Source of the DNA: Plectrocnemia conspersa
Taxonomy: Eukaryota; Arthropoda; Insecta; Trichoptera; Polycentropodidae
Assembly: GCA_009617715.1 (NCBI GenBank)
Contig: VTFK01000036.1
Coordinates: 1 to 64,000 of the forward strand
Length of the DNA: 64,000 nt
Direction of reading: 5' to 3'
Part shown: positions 36,346 through 47,841 of the stretch, one piece after another
Layout: each line of letters begins with the position of its first letter
How positions within the stretch are numbered: position 1 is the first letter of the stretch
Made by a program: the position numbers and the translations under genes
Notes under the pieces: model-generated
The model's input: only the letters and a program-made list of their open reading frames with translations
What the model was told of the DNA's origin: nothing
Database searches by the model: none

Positions 36346-37829
36346 TATATTTAATAATTCATATAAATAGACATTCATAAAGGTGTAAAATGACTACCGA
36401 TATTTTTGTATTGGAAAATATTCGTAAATAAATAAATCAATAGTCTATTATTTATCATCTTAAGAATAATAGCCAAAAAACTCATTCTCTATATATAAGT
36501 ACAATTAAACTGAAATTTGATCTAGGCATTTGTAAGTAGAAGCTTTGAAAACTTATACTAGGGTGCGAGAGAACCAAGAAACACAACAGAGGAAGTAGAT
36601 ACAAACATGTAATTGTTATTTATACTGTTTAATAATCGGTAAAGTAGTCATATCATAAGTTGTACGTTATTATTTAATGTTTAACTGTGGAAAAAGTCGA
36701 TTTATTTGGATGACTTAAAGAAATATTTTTTTGATTCTTGAGAACGATAACATCAGATTTTATTACTTTTGAGGCGTTTTGTTTTGATAAACCTAATAAC
36801 GTTTACCTAATATGTAACTATTTTGCCATACGATTTGTAAACACATACAGTATACAAATAGAACAATGCTGCGAAAGCGCAAAATTAAATTGGAGACACA
36901 CAAACGAACCTAGTTTGCAATATATACGTACTACATTCGAGCTTTCATTCAAGTTTTCCAAGACGACACAGTTAAATTTTCCGCGACACAAATGGATAAT
37001 TAAGAGCACAGTCGTCATAAAGTCGCCGAGGCGACGACCGCCGCCTTTTAATTGCTCCAAGGGACGTTCTTCTTCCCTTACCCGAAAATACCAAAGTCAT
37101 CCCCCTTTCCTTTTGCGGAACAACACCACATTCCGCGCGTCACGCACCGCAATAAATAACGTTTACATCACAAACGGTGAGCGCTTTGTTAAAAGTTTAA
37201 TTAAAACCTCCCACTATGACCGAAGCTTTTTTTTGTTGTTGTTTTGGTTTGGCATTGTTTTTGCGATAATTCATCGCTCTTCAGCGCGGAAACAATGGAA
37301 AACTATAAGAGGTGAACGGAAAAAAGCACCACCATGGCGTATAACTATGGACGGGAGATGAATTTAAATGGCCGATAAAGCGGAATGAAAAAAGATATCA
37401 CTGGTTACGTGTGCGAAATTCGAGATTATTTCTTATTTCTTTCTATAATATTTTTTCTGTTCTGCTTTTATTTTTAGTTGGAATCGAAGAAATGTATTTC
37501 GGGGTAAGACTTATGCGAGCATTGTTAGCATGTGTAATAGAATCACGTAAGGAGTTTAATAATGTAGTTAAATATAAATCTAGCAAAATACTTTTATATT
37601 TAAATTTAATTAACAGATTGGATATCAAATGTTTGCTTGTGCTAAAGTATTATATTATTTTCCTTTAACATTGAGAGAAACTGTTTTGTGATAATAATAT
37701 TTACAAATGCCGTATTCGTTTTAAGTTAATAAAGTACAGAGAAAAAAAATGTTTCTATATATATATTTTATACAAAATCAAGTAAATTCACTTTATTTCT
37801 ATAATTCACTTACCTTATATATGTGTCAA
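36346..37829. other. Gene-free stretch; CpG islet 36940-37390
   Basis: The GC-richer islet at 36940-37390 carries the longest open frame in the window (36738-37361). That frame starts at TTG, has no in-frame ATG-led domain, and is basic and low-complexity, so I do not call it a gene. A candidate micro-exon at 37478-37503 follows. Confidence 0.4.
37478..37503 (+). other. Candidate 26-nt micro-exon
   Basis: A strong pyrimidine tract (TCTGTTCTGCTTTTATTTTTAG) precedes 26 nt that are open in all three frames and end at a donor-like GGG|GTAAGAC. The length is not a multiple of three. No homology is recognised and chance occurrence is possible. Confidence 0.2.
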
Positions 37830-38005
37830 TAAAATGTTACACGTCAAAATAAAAGCTGCAATAACCAAATCGAAAAATTGCGAAGGAAATTCTTTATGCT
37901 GGTATATGATATATAGCACCCAGGAACAAGGGTCAAACCGGTGACCTGTGCGTTTGTACATAGGTATTTTACTTACACACCCTCCGACCGACAGGTATGC
38001 CCACA
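37830..38005 (-). repeat. Possible tRNA-derived SINE fragment
   Basis: On the minus strand a B-box-like GGTTTGACCC (37930-37939) lies about 50 nt downstream of a GTCGGTCGGAGGG segment that could be a decayed A-box region. No second copy is found in the window, so this is weak. Confidence 0.25.
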
Positions 38006-38606
38006 TATCTACATACGTTTTGGGGCTACTTCCTGAAAAAGAGCTATCTCGTACACGGACCGCAAATTTATTTCTTTGCGTGTGTGGGTCGCAGCATCAG
38101 CCTAGAATTATTTTAATTGAAACTTTGACCTTTAACGTTGCCTTGCTTAGGAAACCAACCCTTTTGTTTATGGTGGAGCAAAGGGTGAAAAATTTAATTT
38201 GAGGTCTCGGGTCGACACGCCATGTCTATAACGATACAAACACAAGTGTAAAATGATAGGCACTGTTGCTGTTAGTCTAGCTATTATAAATTCATTTTTT
38301 TTGTGGTAAAGGGTTGAAAAGTAGGTTTATAAATTAATAACGTGTTTCTTTCATTTTTTTATCGGAAATATTATATGAACATAATGCTAATCTACGATCC
38401 ATCAAATATTAAATATTACATTATCTTCTTCCAAACTCTGTTAGATGTAAATTTTCTTAAATACGACTAAGTTGTGTATCTCTTGGTTTTCAGAAGTTTT
38501 TCATAGTCATTTAATAATTTTGCTTACGTACACATGTGGACTTTTAATTATTTTATAAATTTATATATCTTTCTTTTTTAAATATATATTGAAATTATTC
38601 ATTATG
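38006..38606. other. Gene-free AT-rich stretch
   Basis: No recognisable gene or repeat is present. Confidence 0.4.
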
Positions 38607-38998
38607 CAGTGAAATCTATTTGTAACGATTACCGAAATAACAAAATCCCCAGTATAACGAATCTTTCATACAAAATGTTTTCAGTGTAACGAAGACTGAT
38701 CTCAGTATAACAAAATATTTTAATCCAAATTTAAAAATGACGTTACAACTTGAATTCAGTTCGTTCTTGACTTGGCGTGTGCCTAATGTGTTCACAAGCG
38801 ACATTCAAGGTGTTTCGCCGAACCTCAAACTTTTTTGTTTTATAAAAAAACGATCTGTCAATCCTCATGCTGTAGTAATATGGTTATTTAAAAATAAAAT
38901 AAAAATGCAATATCTTCCTTACATTCAACATAATAAATTTTCAGTATAACGAATTTTTTATTCGGTCCCGTGACCTTCGCTATACTGAGATTTCACTG
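38607..38998. mobile_element. pogo/Tigger-like MITE with reiterated CAGTATAACGAA motif
   Basis: CAGTGAAATCT at the left end is repeated inverted at the right end (AGATTTCACTG). A TA follows the right end; the left flank is TG, a possible mutated TA. The subterminal word CAGTATAACGAA or close variants occurs near 38650, 38682, 38701 and 38942, and inverted near 38978. Such subterminal repeats are typical of transposase binding sites in Tc1/mariner-pogo elements. The length is 392 bp with no transposase frame, so it is nonautonomous. Confidence 0.75.
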
Positions 38999-39260
38999 TA
39001 TATGTATTTAGACAGCCGTATATCTAATTTCTCTTCTAGTGCTTATCTTTATGATTTTTATTTCTAGTTATATTTGTGCATGTATTTATTTATCATATTA
39101 AATAAGTTTTAGAATATTCCATTAAAATATGAATTTGTTTGTATTTATATGTATGTATTATATGTCTTCCCTTATTCTAAAACGTTTTAATTATTTTAAT
39201 ATTTTGATAAAATACATCTCAATCTACATAATGATCCCACTTTAAAAGTTTTTCAATATA

Positions 39261-39490
39261 GAGTGGTACCTCTATTTTCGTTGACTTCGGTTATCGTCGA
39301 TTTTTTCCGCGAAAAAATTGTCTCGATTTTCGTCGGTTACCTCAGATTTCGTCGTCGTATGCTTGCCAGTGTTAGTGCTTTTGTGCTTTTTTTTATTGAT
39401 TTTACAAATAATTGCCTCGGTTTTCGTCGGATTCAAATTTCAACGATTGTTTTCGGACGGATTATCGACGAAAACCGAGGTTAAGTGAGT
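39261..39490. mobile_element. Second pogo/Tigger-like MITE
   Basis: The left end (GAGTGGTACCTCTATTTTCG) and the inverted right end (CTCACTTAACCTCGGTTTTCG) form an imperfect terminal repeat of the CAGTnnAACCTCnnTTTTCG type. The word TTTTCGTCGG/TTTTCGTCGA recurs internally in both orientations. It differs in sequence from the element 260 bp upstream. The open frame across it is a by-product of the repeat, not a gene. Confidence 0.65.
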
Positions 39491-42400
39491 TTAATTTAAT
39501 TTTATTATTAATATTTATATATTTGTAAGTACTTGTATAAACTAACTAAACTTGAAATTAGGCACAGCATTAGAAAGTTGAATTATTATATTTGGTGTGG
39601 CATACTGTTTCTATACTTTGGCTTCATTGTAGCATAATTAGAAGATTTAAAAAAAAATAATAGTGTTTTTTGACGAGCCCCAGTACTTTTCCGAAAAATT
39701 TGCCCAGAAATCTTTAGGTGGCTAATCTAATTGTATTTTGGTTTTAAAGTCAAGTCATTTATTAAATCAAGTAGGTTCACAAAATCATTTGCACTTGTCT
39801 GCTGTCAAGAAAAATAAATTCCGAATTCAAGATTTGTCTCCACTAGTTTTCATAAGATGTTGCCAGAGTTGTTTTTAAGTCATGTAAGTGTTCCAAAAAT
39901 ACTTAAGAAACTTCCTTAAGGCGGGAAACAAGCAAAATTATTTTGAAATTTTCTCTCAAAAGATGTAATTTTATCTTTTGTAGTAAAAACCCTATACTAT
40001 TTTCTTTTAATTATAAATGAATTTCATAGCAGTTTATAAAAATATCTGCCAGATAGTTAAGATTTATCAATTATAACGGATTTGATTTAAGTATGTCCCG
40101 AATTATTTTATGCCTTAAATAATAACTCACATAGTTCGTAAATCCTGATTAATTCTGAATAGTCATCCTACCTAAGCATGTAATAAAATGTGTAATGTTC
40201 ACTAGTAATTTCATTTCTCATATTTTAAATATCAAGATTTTACATAGCTTATCATTTTAACTGCTTCATCCTTAACATTTTAAAATTTGTAGTGTTTTTT
40301 TGTCACTAGTGTTTGCCTATGCAAAATACAATGGCCGCTGGTGAGTAATATATTTTCAGGATACGTGATATAAGTGAACAAATATCAATACACTTCTTCC
40401 AATCTATCTCATGCTTTATTACGTAATAATAAATACAGATGAATATATTTTCTCATATAATTCTTCAATACTTGTATAAAATGTGTAATAAATAAATAGT
40501 AGTAGTACAGCCAGTTTTGGGACATCTGTAAGTTCATCTTTGATGTGTCATCTTGGCAGCCTGGTCGTTAATAACGCATGACACTATGGTATAATGAGTG
40601 TCTTTCGAATTGTTTGAGCTTCACTATTAAGTGCAATGGGTTAACTAACGCGAAAAGATGCTTATGTTGCATTTTTATTTTCATTTTTAGCAATAAAATA
40701 ATTTTAATTTTAAACGCTGTCTTTCAAAAAATGCATGTGCCTGCGAAGTTTTGCTTTTTATGACATAAAACACAGGAGCATCTGAATCATTGTACTTTTG
40801 TTTTATTCTATTCATAGGTGACACTTGTTCATTAATATTAGATTAAAAAAAAACAGTTTTTATATACTTTTCGTTTTCAATCAGTTGAATTATTACGTCT
40901 TCATTTTGTTAAAATTCTAGTCTTTATCCAAAAGCCATGAATAGCATTTGTATACTTTTTAAGTTCTGTAATAAGAAAATTATTTTGTCAACATTTAATT
41001 TTTAAACAAATATAAAGTATATAGACATAATGTCATGCGAATAATTTACAAATAGTTTTGATTTAAATTTAATTTAATTTAAATTATTATAACAATACAC
41101 TTTTACTTGTGAAATAGGTAATATTCCCGAAAACTTGTTTCCTTTAGAGTTTTGACAATGGAATACAAAATATTTAACACTTATTTTAAGGCTAGTTTTT
41201 TGATCTTTTAATTAGATTTATGAACAAAATTATTAGTAGTCAATCGATTTGATAATCTTGCCAACTGTTGACTGACTAATGACATTTGACTGTCGCGTCA
41301 ATGGGGACCGTGCATTCGAACAAAAACAATATACGCCATCTTTTTTTGCGGATGAGTGCGAAGAATAGTTTTTCTTTATCATTCGCCAGTTAATATTGGA
41401 TCAAACATGTTTAAATCTTGTTTGCGGAACATAGTTCTGTTCTAAATCATCAATATTGTGAAGAGCTCGTCGAATATCAACTGAAAAGTTATATTTTGAT
41501 TGGAAAATATAATAATATAATGTTTTTTTTTTCTTAACGTAACGCCTTTTTTTTAACTTGTCGCTTTCATTGTTTATCAATTCCCATGCCTAATTTATTC
41601 TTATCGGAACGGGTTCTTAGATCACCAAAGGTAAGATAGGACCGCCGGCCGGTTAGAGTTAGAAAATCGCATAAAAATTGTTGGCCATTCAAATACTTTC
41701 AGTATGCATATTTTCAAACATCTGGCACAAAAACATTCGGAAATGTTTCTTATCTGAGTGTCTTCTTTTATTACTTTGGCAAAAATAAGGCGAGTTCGAG
41801 TGTTAAAAATTTGAAAACAATTTTTTATCATTCCCAGACCCCTAATAAAACCTTCCAAGAAGTATGCATATTAGGAATGAGCACGCCTTTACTTATGCGG
41901 CGTTATAAAAAGGGCAGTGGTTGTAATCCTTTTAAAAATATTCTTACAAATTTAATCTCATATAATAAAAAATATTTTGAAAAAATTCTCGAGAAGTGAG
42001 TATTCTCGATTTGATATTTTTCTTGAGAAATTCTTGAAAAAAAATATTTTTAAGAAGAAACACTAATGTGTGTAATACACATAATATAGCTTACTCCATG
42101 GCTCCATATGTCACTAAAAGTTTATACTTTGGCATGTATATTATTTTAATATTATTATACAGATGTACACGTGTGCTAACACGTCAGTAGATACACACGC
42201 GCTAAGAAGATCGGATAAAAATGTACCCGCAGAGCAACATCTGTCTTTAAAGTTTTAAAAGTGCGAAAGTTCGTATGTATATCGCTCTCGCCGCGAGCAT
42301 AAATTACTACGCTCTTCCAGAAAAGCTTCCCCAAAAGTGTAATGCGACCATTTATGGGGTTAAATTTTACGGGGCAATTGATACTGGGGCGGCGGTCAAC

Positions 42401-43274
42401 CGGGGGGCGATTCCACTCTGGAAAACTCTTTTTCCGCCGCGTTAAAAGTTTCATCCGCAGCGGCTTCTTCCAGCCGTTTGAAACTTTAGGAAGCCCTAAG
42501 AGAGTGGGTTGGTATAAATCCGCTGCTCTTCTTCTCCCCCTACAAAGTTGCGGGCTGCTAAATAAGACCCAAATTAATGCTCGTTCTTTTTTATCGACGC
42601 TGAAAAATGGCCGAAACGTCGCCGAAAAACGACGCTAGATAACACCCTCGCTATAAAAGCTTTATTTTTTGTATCTACTTCAAAAGCGCGTTTCGCATAC
42701 CCCGTACTCCAACAGAGTTTTTGGAAGATAAGGATGAGTAGACAGACGCTCAAAGGTGTTGCGCTGTGTAATTTATGTTTCGGGAGCTAACGTTATCACT
42801 TGTTGAATTTTTAATGACTCAAGGGCAGGTAAATTTAAATTTGTTATATTCAAGTTTCTTCTTGTACTTGTTAAGCGTGCCGTCACGTGTGATAGACATT
42901 TAGTGTTTTATTAAAACATAGTCTTCTGCCATAATATAATAATAATAAATAAGGACTTTAATTAATCAACATCGATATCGTGTTTTTTTTTTACATATAT
43001 TTAGATATAATATTTAACGAAAACGTTTCTAGTTTATTTTTATATGTAAGTAAATATAATATGTATTTATTCTTATTGAATTATTTTAACAGTTACTTAT
43101 TATATTGATATAATATATTATATACCTACATGAAAATGCATTTAGAGGTAACCGGTGTTGTATTTAACTAGCTAGAATTACTTTTGCACCCTCTTTATGA
43201 TAAACAACCCGCGCCATATTGCGAATACATTTCGCTTATGCTTTTAACTCGGTTAAACTTTTTTCTCATTTATG
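39491..43274. other. Gene-free stretch; CpG islet 42170-42760
   Basis: This is a long unique AT-rich region. A GC-rich islet occurs at about 42170-42760 and a smaller promoter-like patch at about 41280-41370 (CAATATACGCCATCTTTTTTTGCGG-like text without a gene). A possible ATG plus splice donor at 40319-40340 is treated under findings. Confidence 0.4.
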
Positions 43275-43298
43275 CACACACACACACACACACACACA
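43275..43298 (+). repeat. (CA)12 microsatellite
   Basis: Uninterrupted CA dinucleotide run. Confidence 0.95.
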
Positions 43299-44339
43299 AA
43301 GCTCTTTGAAAATAATATAATATGCTTCGTATGCGACGTTAAACAATTATTATTTTTATTATATAAAACATATATATGCCTTTAAAGTTTTTCACAATAA
43401 ATCTCGAGATGTACTTACACATTATATTCGAAAGAGAAAATGTCCTTTTACGTTCGCCCCCGCCCATATCCGCTCCATTCCGCACTCAGCCAAGATTTAT
43501 CCCAAATCGGTCTGCCCATTTTTCAACCGTGCCCAACATATCGACGGCCATTTCCCGAACGCATTGCAGTAGCGGCACCAGACGCGAGAGAAACACGCCA
43601 GCGTTAAACGTTAAACTTTCCTCGCGACGGGAGGTTGTATTATGTTGTATATGAAATATAGAGAGCGAGGCTCGAGAATGTCCTTTTATCGCAGCATCCC
43701 TCCGGTAATAAAACGTCGCAGAGATGCAAAATTTCAGCGTCCGCAAAAATATTTTTAATATGGCACGCTCGTAACTCAATCTTTATATCCTCGACAACGT
43801 ATTACTCGGTGCACTTTAGGAGAGTCTCGTATAATTTATTGTAAAGTTAATGTAGTGGTTCTATCAGTTTTACCATAAATAATGATTAGGTGAGCTAAAT
43901 TTTAAAATGTATCGTATCTTAAATATTGCTACTTTGTTACTTTGTTGTACGACCTAATCAGCTTTTTAAAAATGGGCATTTGTGACGCGTGATTTCAATC
44001 TGACTCGAAAGCTTCTATGCCATGGCTCATTTTACTTCATATGCGTTAATAAGCTTGTATTGACTTGAATGACTTATACGATACGCAATTATAATGCATG
44101 ATTGTTTTAAGTTTGTGGGGTCAAAAGAATTCGCAGATCAAATAAGTAAAAACCAGACTAATAAATACTGATGCACTTAACGACTATTTGTATTTTCTAA
44201 GTTGGCTAAGTTATGTCATTGATAGTACTAGTGTTTCATCTCGAAGAAAATGTTAAATTGAGATTTTTTTAGAATTTTCATAGAGCCTTTTTTTTGTTAA
44301 ATTAAAATTTATACCGCTGCATAAGATAAGGTGGGTCTG
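43299..44339. other. Gene-free stretch; CpG islet 43450-43810
   Basis: A CpG-rich islet at about 43450-43810 carries overlapping frames on both strands, none with a recognisable domain. The rest is AT-rich. Confidence 0.45.
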
Positions 44340-44600
44340 TGCCAGATGTTTGAAAATATATATGATGCCCTGAAAGTAGCAAAAGCTGTTATTGACAATT
44401 TTTTCTACGATTTGGCTTTAAATAAAAGAGACCGAAAATCATTTGATCCGTACTGGTTCTTTAGAAAATATCTACAAAACAAGTGACACAAATAAATTAG
44501 ATTTATGAGACCCTTTTACCAAGTCCTTCGCGACTAATTTCTTTGCAACGATTACGGGTGGTCCCGACAGTAGCAATACAACAAAATATGGCATATCATG
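44340..44600 (+). mobile_element. Jockey-like LINE fragment (linker before RT)
   Basis: One frame reads LKVAKAVI...YDLALNK, then K(D)RKSF...WFFRKYLQ. Another continues DPFTKSFATNFFATI. This fits the order CK..I...Y..yi, dPK.FW.F+, and D...IA..FA.FF.sv seen between endonuclease and RT in Jockey/CR1-type ORF2. The last block recurs at 53633-53685. Motifs are decayed and the call rests on pattern order. Confidence 0.4.
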
Positions 44601-44617
44601 TACTATATGATATGCCA
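44589..44617. repeat. Perfect 11-bp inverted repeat
   Basis: TGGCATATCAT (44589-44599) pairs with ATGATATGCCA (44607-44617) around a 7-nt loop. Confidence 0.85.
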
Positions 44618-46321
44618 AGTAAAGTTGGCGTTATTAAATATCAAACATTAACAAAAGTACTTCAACGTCAAGTTGTATTGTAAAGATCCATAAGCCACGA
44701 CACGGAATTCGAAACTCGTCACAAAGGCGTAGCGAACGTCTTATGCACGTCTCTTCATTCACCCTTTCTCAAAACCTTCGCGAAGCCATCGCCGCAATAT
44801 TTTCAGAACAAACTCACCAAAGGGATTCCGCATTAATATTTTAACATGCCAAAAATACGCCAACCGGCGGAACGGAAAAAAATAAGCTCAAAACTCATGC
44901 ACAGTATATACACGCAGTTAATTTGGGCCGAAGCATTTTTTTTATCCCATTTCCAGCAGTACCTAATACTTGTACAGGTTGTCGTTTCAAAAGTATCCTC
45001 GTTGAACCCTCCTCGTTCCGCGGTTGTTTACAAAGGACCATAAATAATTTCGATGCTTAACTGGGGGACCGAGCCGGTTAATCCTATTATTCGTCAAACG
45101 GAGTTTTCATCTGTGAATGTCCGAATTTCAAGGTAAAATAATTAATAATTTAAAAAGTAAATCGATTCAACGAGCTTTGCGTAGAAAAACATACCTATCG
45201 GTATTGACATTTGAAGAGCTAGATGTTAAAAAATATAATTGTCATATCAAGTCTAAATTTATAATACATATCATAAAGATAATTAAGTGTTTTTTAATAG
45301 ATTGTTTTACAATTTTACCATTTTAATACGCCCGCGTAATAATTTACTGTAGGGATTAACGACCGTTTGGTATAAAGAGGACATTGATTAACGTTCCTCC
45401 TACGTATATAGCATCCACAAAAGCGCATCATTGCCGCATAATGTCGTTTAACTACAACCATAACAATATAAAGCGCATTTTACGCCTGGACATTCGTTCG
45501 ATCGACGATTAATGTGTAACAATGCATTTATATATTTTATTCGACCCGCATGATCGGTCCATTCCGAATTCAATGGCGCCCGTAGCATTTCTCTCGAACG
45601 ATTCGACGAATTGCCCTTAATTAGGCACATAAATCCTATCGACTTCGACGCTGTTTCGTGATATTATTCCGTAGAATGCTTCACACAGAAAAGTTGGTAG
45701 ATGTACCCTCTCTTCTATGCTCGTATCTCCAAACTTTGGACCCTTGACTTCGCCACTTTCGGCGTAGAAGAGAGGGTTATAATTGGAAAATTTCACGCTG
45801 CCAAGTTTTTGCTTTGCTCGTGAGGGAAGAGACGGAAATTGAATTTAAGCTCACAATTAACCTTTTTTTTATCGCGTCCGTATTTTGAAGTAGCAGTATG
45901 TATCGTGGTGGATATTTTATGTAGAGACATTAAAATATACGATTCAAAATGTCAAATGGAATATGAATGTTAAAAATAAGAATTTAATTATCATACTTGC
46001 GACTGAATGGCGTTTTTTTAAGTTAATAAAATCCGCACAGTGTATCGGTTTCATGATTTAAAGCGGTGAGATCTGTTCTTGGCGAATCCACGGCTTTAAT
46101 GTTCTGATGCTGGAAGAGTTGTGAAACTTGTTCCTTTTAATGGCTTTAATGACTTTTATGAATTATTAAAATATAATAAAAACGACTTAATCAGGCTTAT
46201 TTACTATTGATAAAAAATATGCATTTGCTCATTCTGGATTAATAAGCAGCTTATGATAATATACGGTTATACAATTTTCTATGCTTCATTTATTGTTTCC
46301 AAGATTATACTTTTGTGTTTA
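44618..46321. other. Gene-free stretch; CpG patches 44690-45110 and 45340-45850
   Basis: Two GC-richer patches are present and the second contains a long hairpin (45705-45777). No exon or RNA gene of a known family is seen. Confidence 0.45.
45705..45777. ncRNA. Hairpin with 16-bp stem in GC-richer islet (candidate structured RNA)
   Basis: ACCCTCTCTTCTATGC (45705-45720) pairs with 45762-45777. The only non-Watson-Crick pair is a G-U wobble if the plus strand is transcribed. The 41-nt loop itself contains a palindrome (TCCAAA-C-TTTGGA, 45728-45740). I do not recognise a microRNA, snoRNA or riboswitch. It may be a regulatory DNA element or chance. Confidence 0.3.
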
Positions 46322-46385
46322 GAAGGGGTGTGACTTTTCAGTCAAATAGCGCAGAAAATGCTGGTAATAGTTCATTTGATAAACA
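46322..46385 (+). repeat. Dispersed repeat family B, 5' part
   Basis: GGGTGTGACTTTTCAGTCAA...GCAGAAAATGCTGGTAATAG matches 23531-23580 and 29641-29690. The copy breaks off before the later family segments. Confidence 0.5.
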
Positions 46386-46535
46386 TATGTATGTATATAC
46401 ATTTTAACATATATAGAGAAGTATATATGCTACTATCAGCCAGTGAGTTTAAATGGATAGTCTTCGCTGGCTTGTCAAGTTGTATTATTGTCGGCTGTGA
46501 TTTTAGTAGGGCGGTTTGAATCGTGTTCTCGCGAT

Positions 46536-47833
46536 TAGGGATTGCAATTTTCATTATTTATATTTTATTTGACCGAAAAAGTAATCTGAGTACCACTCCC
46601 ATAATTCACCATATTTGTTGATTAGAAAAAAACAAAGCATATAAATATCCCGGCAAGTATCGCTTCGATATATTTAATGTTTTATTATTTTTTTTTAAAA
46701 TACGGGCTCAAAATCTTTCTTTTCTTGTAATAACAAATCTAGGACAACATCATTTTTGATTGTCCGCTTCTGGACGCCTCCTAAACTTTATACCAGGAGC
46801 CAAAGCACCACTCGCCAATTTATTCTAATAAAATATATTACTTATTATTTTTTGCCAGTAGAAAATTGTAAATTTGTTTGTTCAAACCGCGACATATTGT
46901 TTTTAAAAACAGATTTTTATGATTGATGATTCTGATATTTATGTGATTGAGTTGTGATTTATTTATATTATTTCACATTTAATATTTATTTTAGATATCT
47001 TAATTATATTTATTTCCGATTGATTATTGATCTTCTGTATACTTATTTATTTATTATATATTCATATTAAAAGTAACATTAATTAAAATGTTTATGTAAA
47101 TAATATAGAATAAAAAATAAATACTGCATAGCCATTTTAGTCCCAGACAATTTGTCCTAACATATTGGTGGCTTAAAGTGTATATTTGCTAACTACATTT
47201 TTGGGTTAAAATGACTTAACCGTGTCATATCGTACCTTTAATCGAGATACACATGCTCTAAAAATTGCTCTCTCAAAAATTACTAATTTAATACTATAAA
47301 CTTGAGATATTATTTTATTTTCTTATTTTCAAGTTGTCTATCTAGTTTTTTGTTTCTTCCGTAAAGTTGTCAAATATGGAGTTAAAAATTTTACTATTTA
47401 AGCCATCGATATGCGGTTTAAAAAAACTTCGTTTTGTCAAATCAAAAAAATGTAAATCAAATCATTGATTTACATTTTTTAAATAAATTATGTTATATAT
47501 ACTATGTGTATTTTTTGTGTACTATTAATGATATAAGGTAGTAAAAAGCAATAATATTTAGTTGTACACAGAAATATATTATTTTAATATTTAGTTGTAA
47601 ACAGAAATATTGTAACTGCTAGGTACCGTTAGACTTGCCTGAGATAAAGCAAATGTATTCCTTTTATGTTAACACGTCGCGAATATCGTACAAAAAATAT
47701 ATAAAAAATATTATATTTAATATATTTAAGAAAATATTTTTTTTTGTACTACCGGTATTCTATTTTATAATACTGGTAGTACCGTAGGTCAATTTTTGCC
47801 CCAATACCGGTATTATTGGCATTGCAACCCCTA
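46536..47833. mobile_element. Nonautonomous hAT transposon with perfect 8-bp target duplication
   Basis: The left end TAGGGATTGCAAT and the inverted right end ATTGCAACCCCTA are 13-bp terminal repeats with one mismatch. They are flanked by identical CTCGCGAT octamers (46528-46535 and 47834-47841), which fit the hAT target-site pattern nTnnnnAn. The right subterminal region is rich in the palindromic word ACCGGTAT. At about 1.3 kb it is far below an autonomous hAT and no intact transposase frame exists. A minus-strand stretch near 46730-46810 could be degraded coding DNA. A segment (46878-47105) recurs at 23.3 kb. Confidence 0.85.
47552..47610 (+). repeat. 33-bp-spaced tandem duplication inside the hAT element
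   Basis: TAATATTTAGTTGTACACAG (47552) and its near copy with one substitution (47585) are followed by the same GAAATAT. This is a local duplication within the transposon. Confidence 0.85.
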
Positions 47834-47841
47834 CTCGCGAT

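Noticed and set aside
36738..37361. Longest open frame (207 codons)
   Set aside because: It begins at TTG, is basic and low-complexity, has no recognisable domain and coincides with a GC-richer islet where stops are rarer. It is likely a chance frame.
39263..39484. 73-codon frame
   Set aside because: It is produced by the reiterated TTTTCGTCGG words of a MITE.
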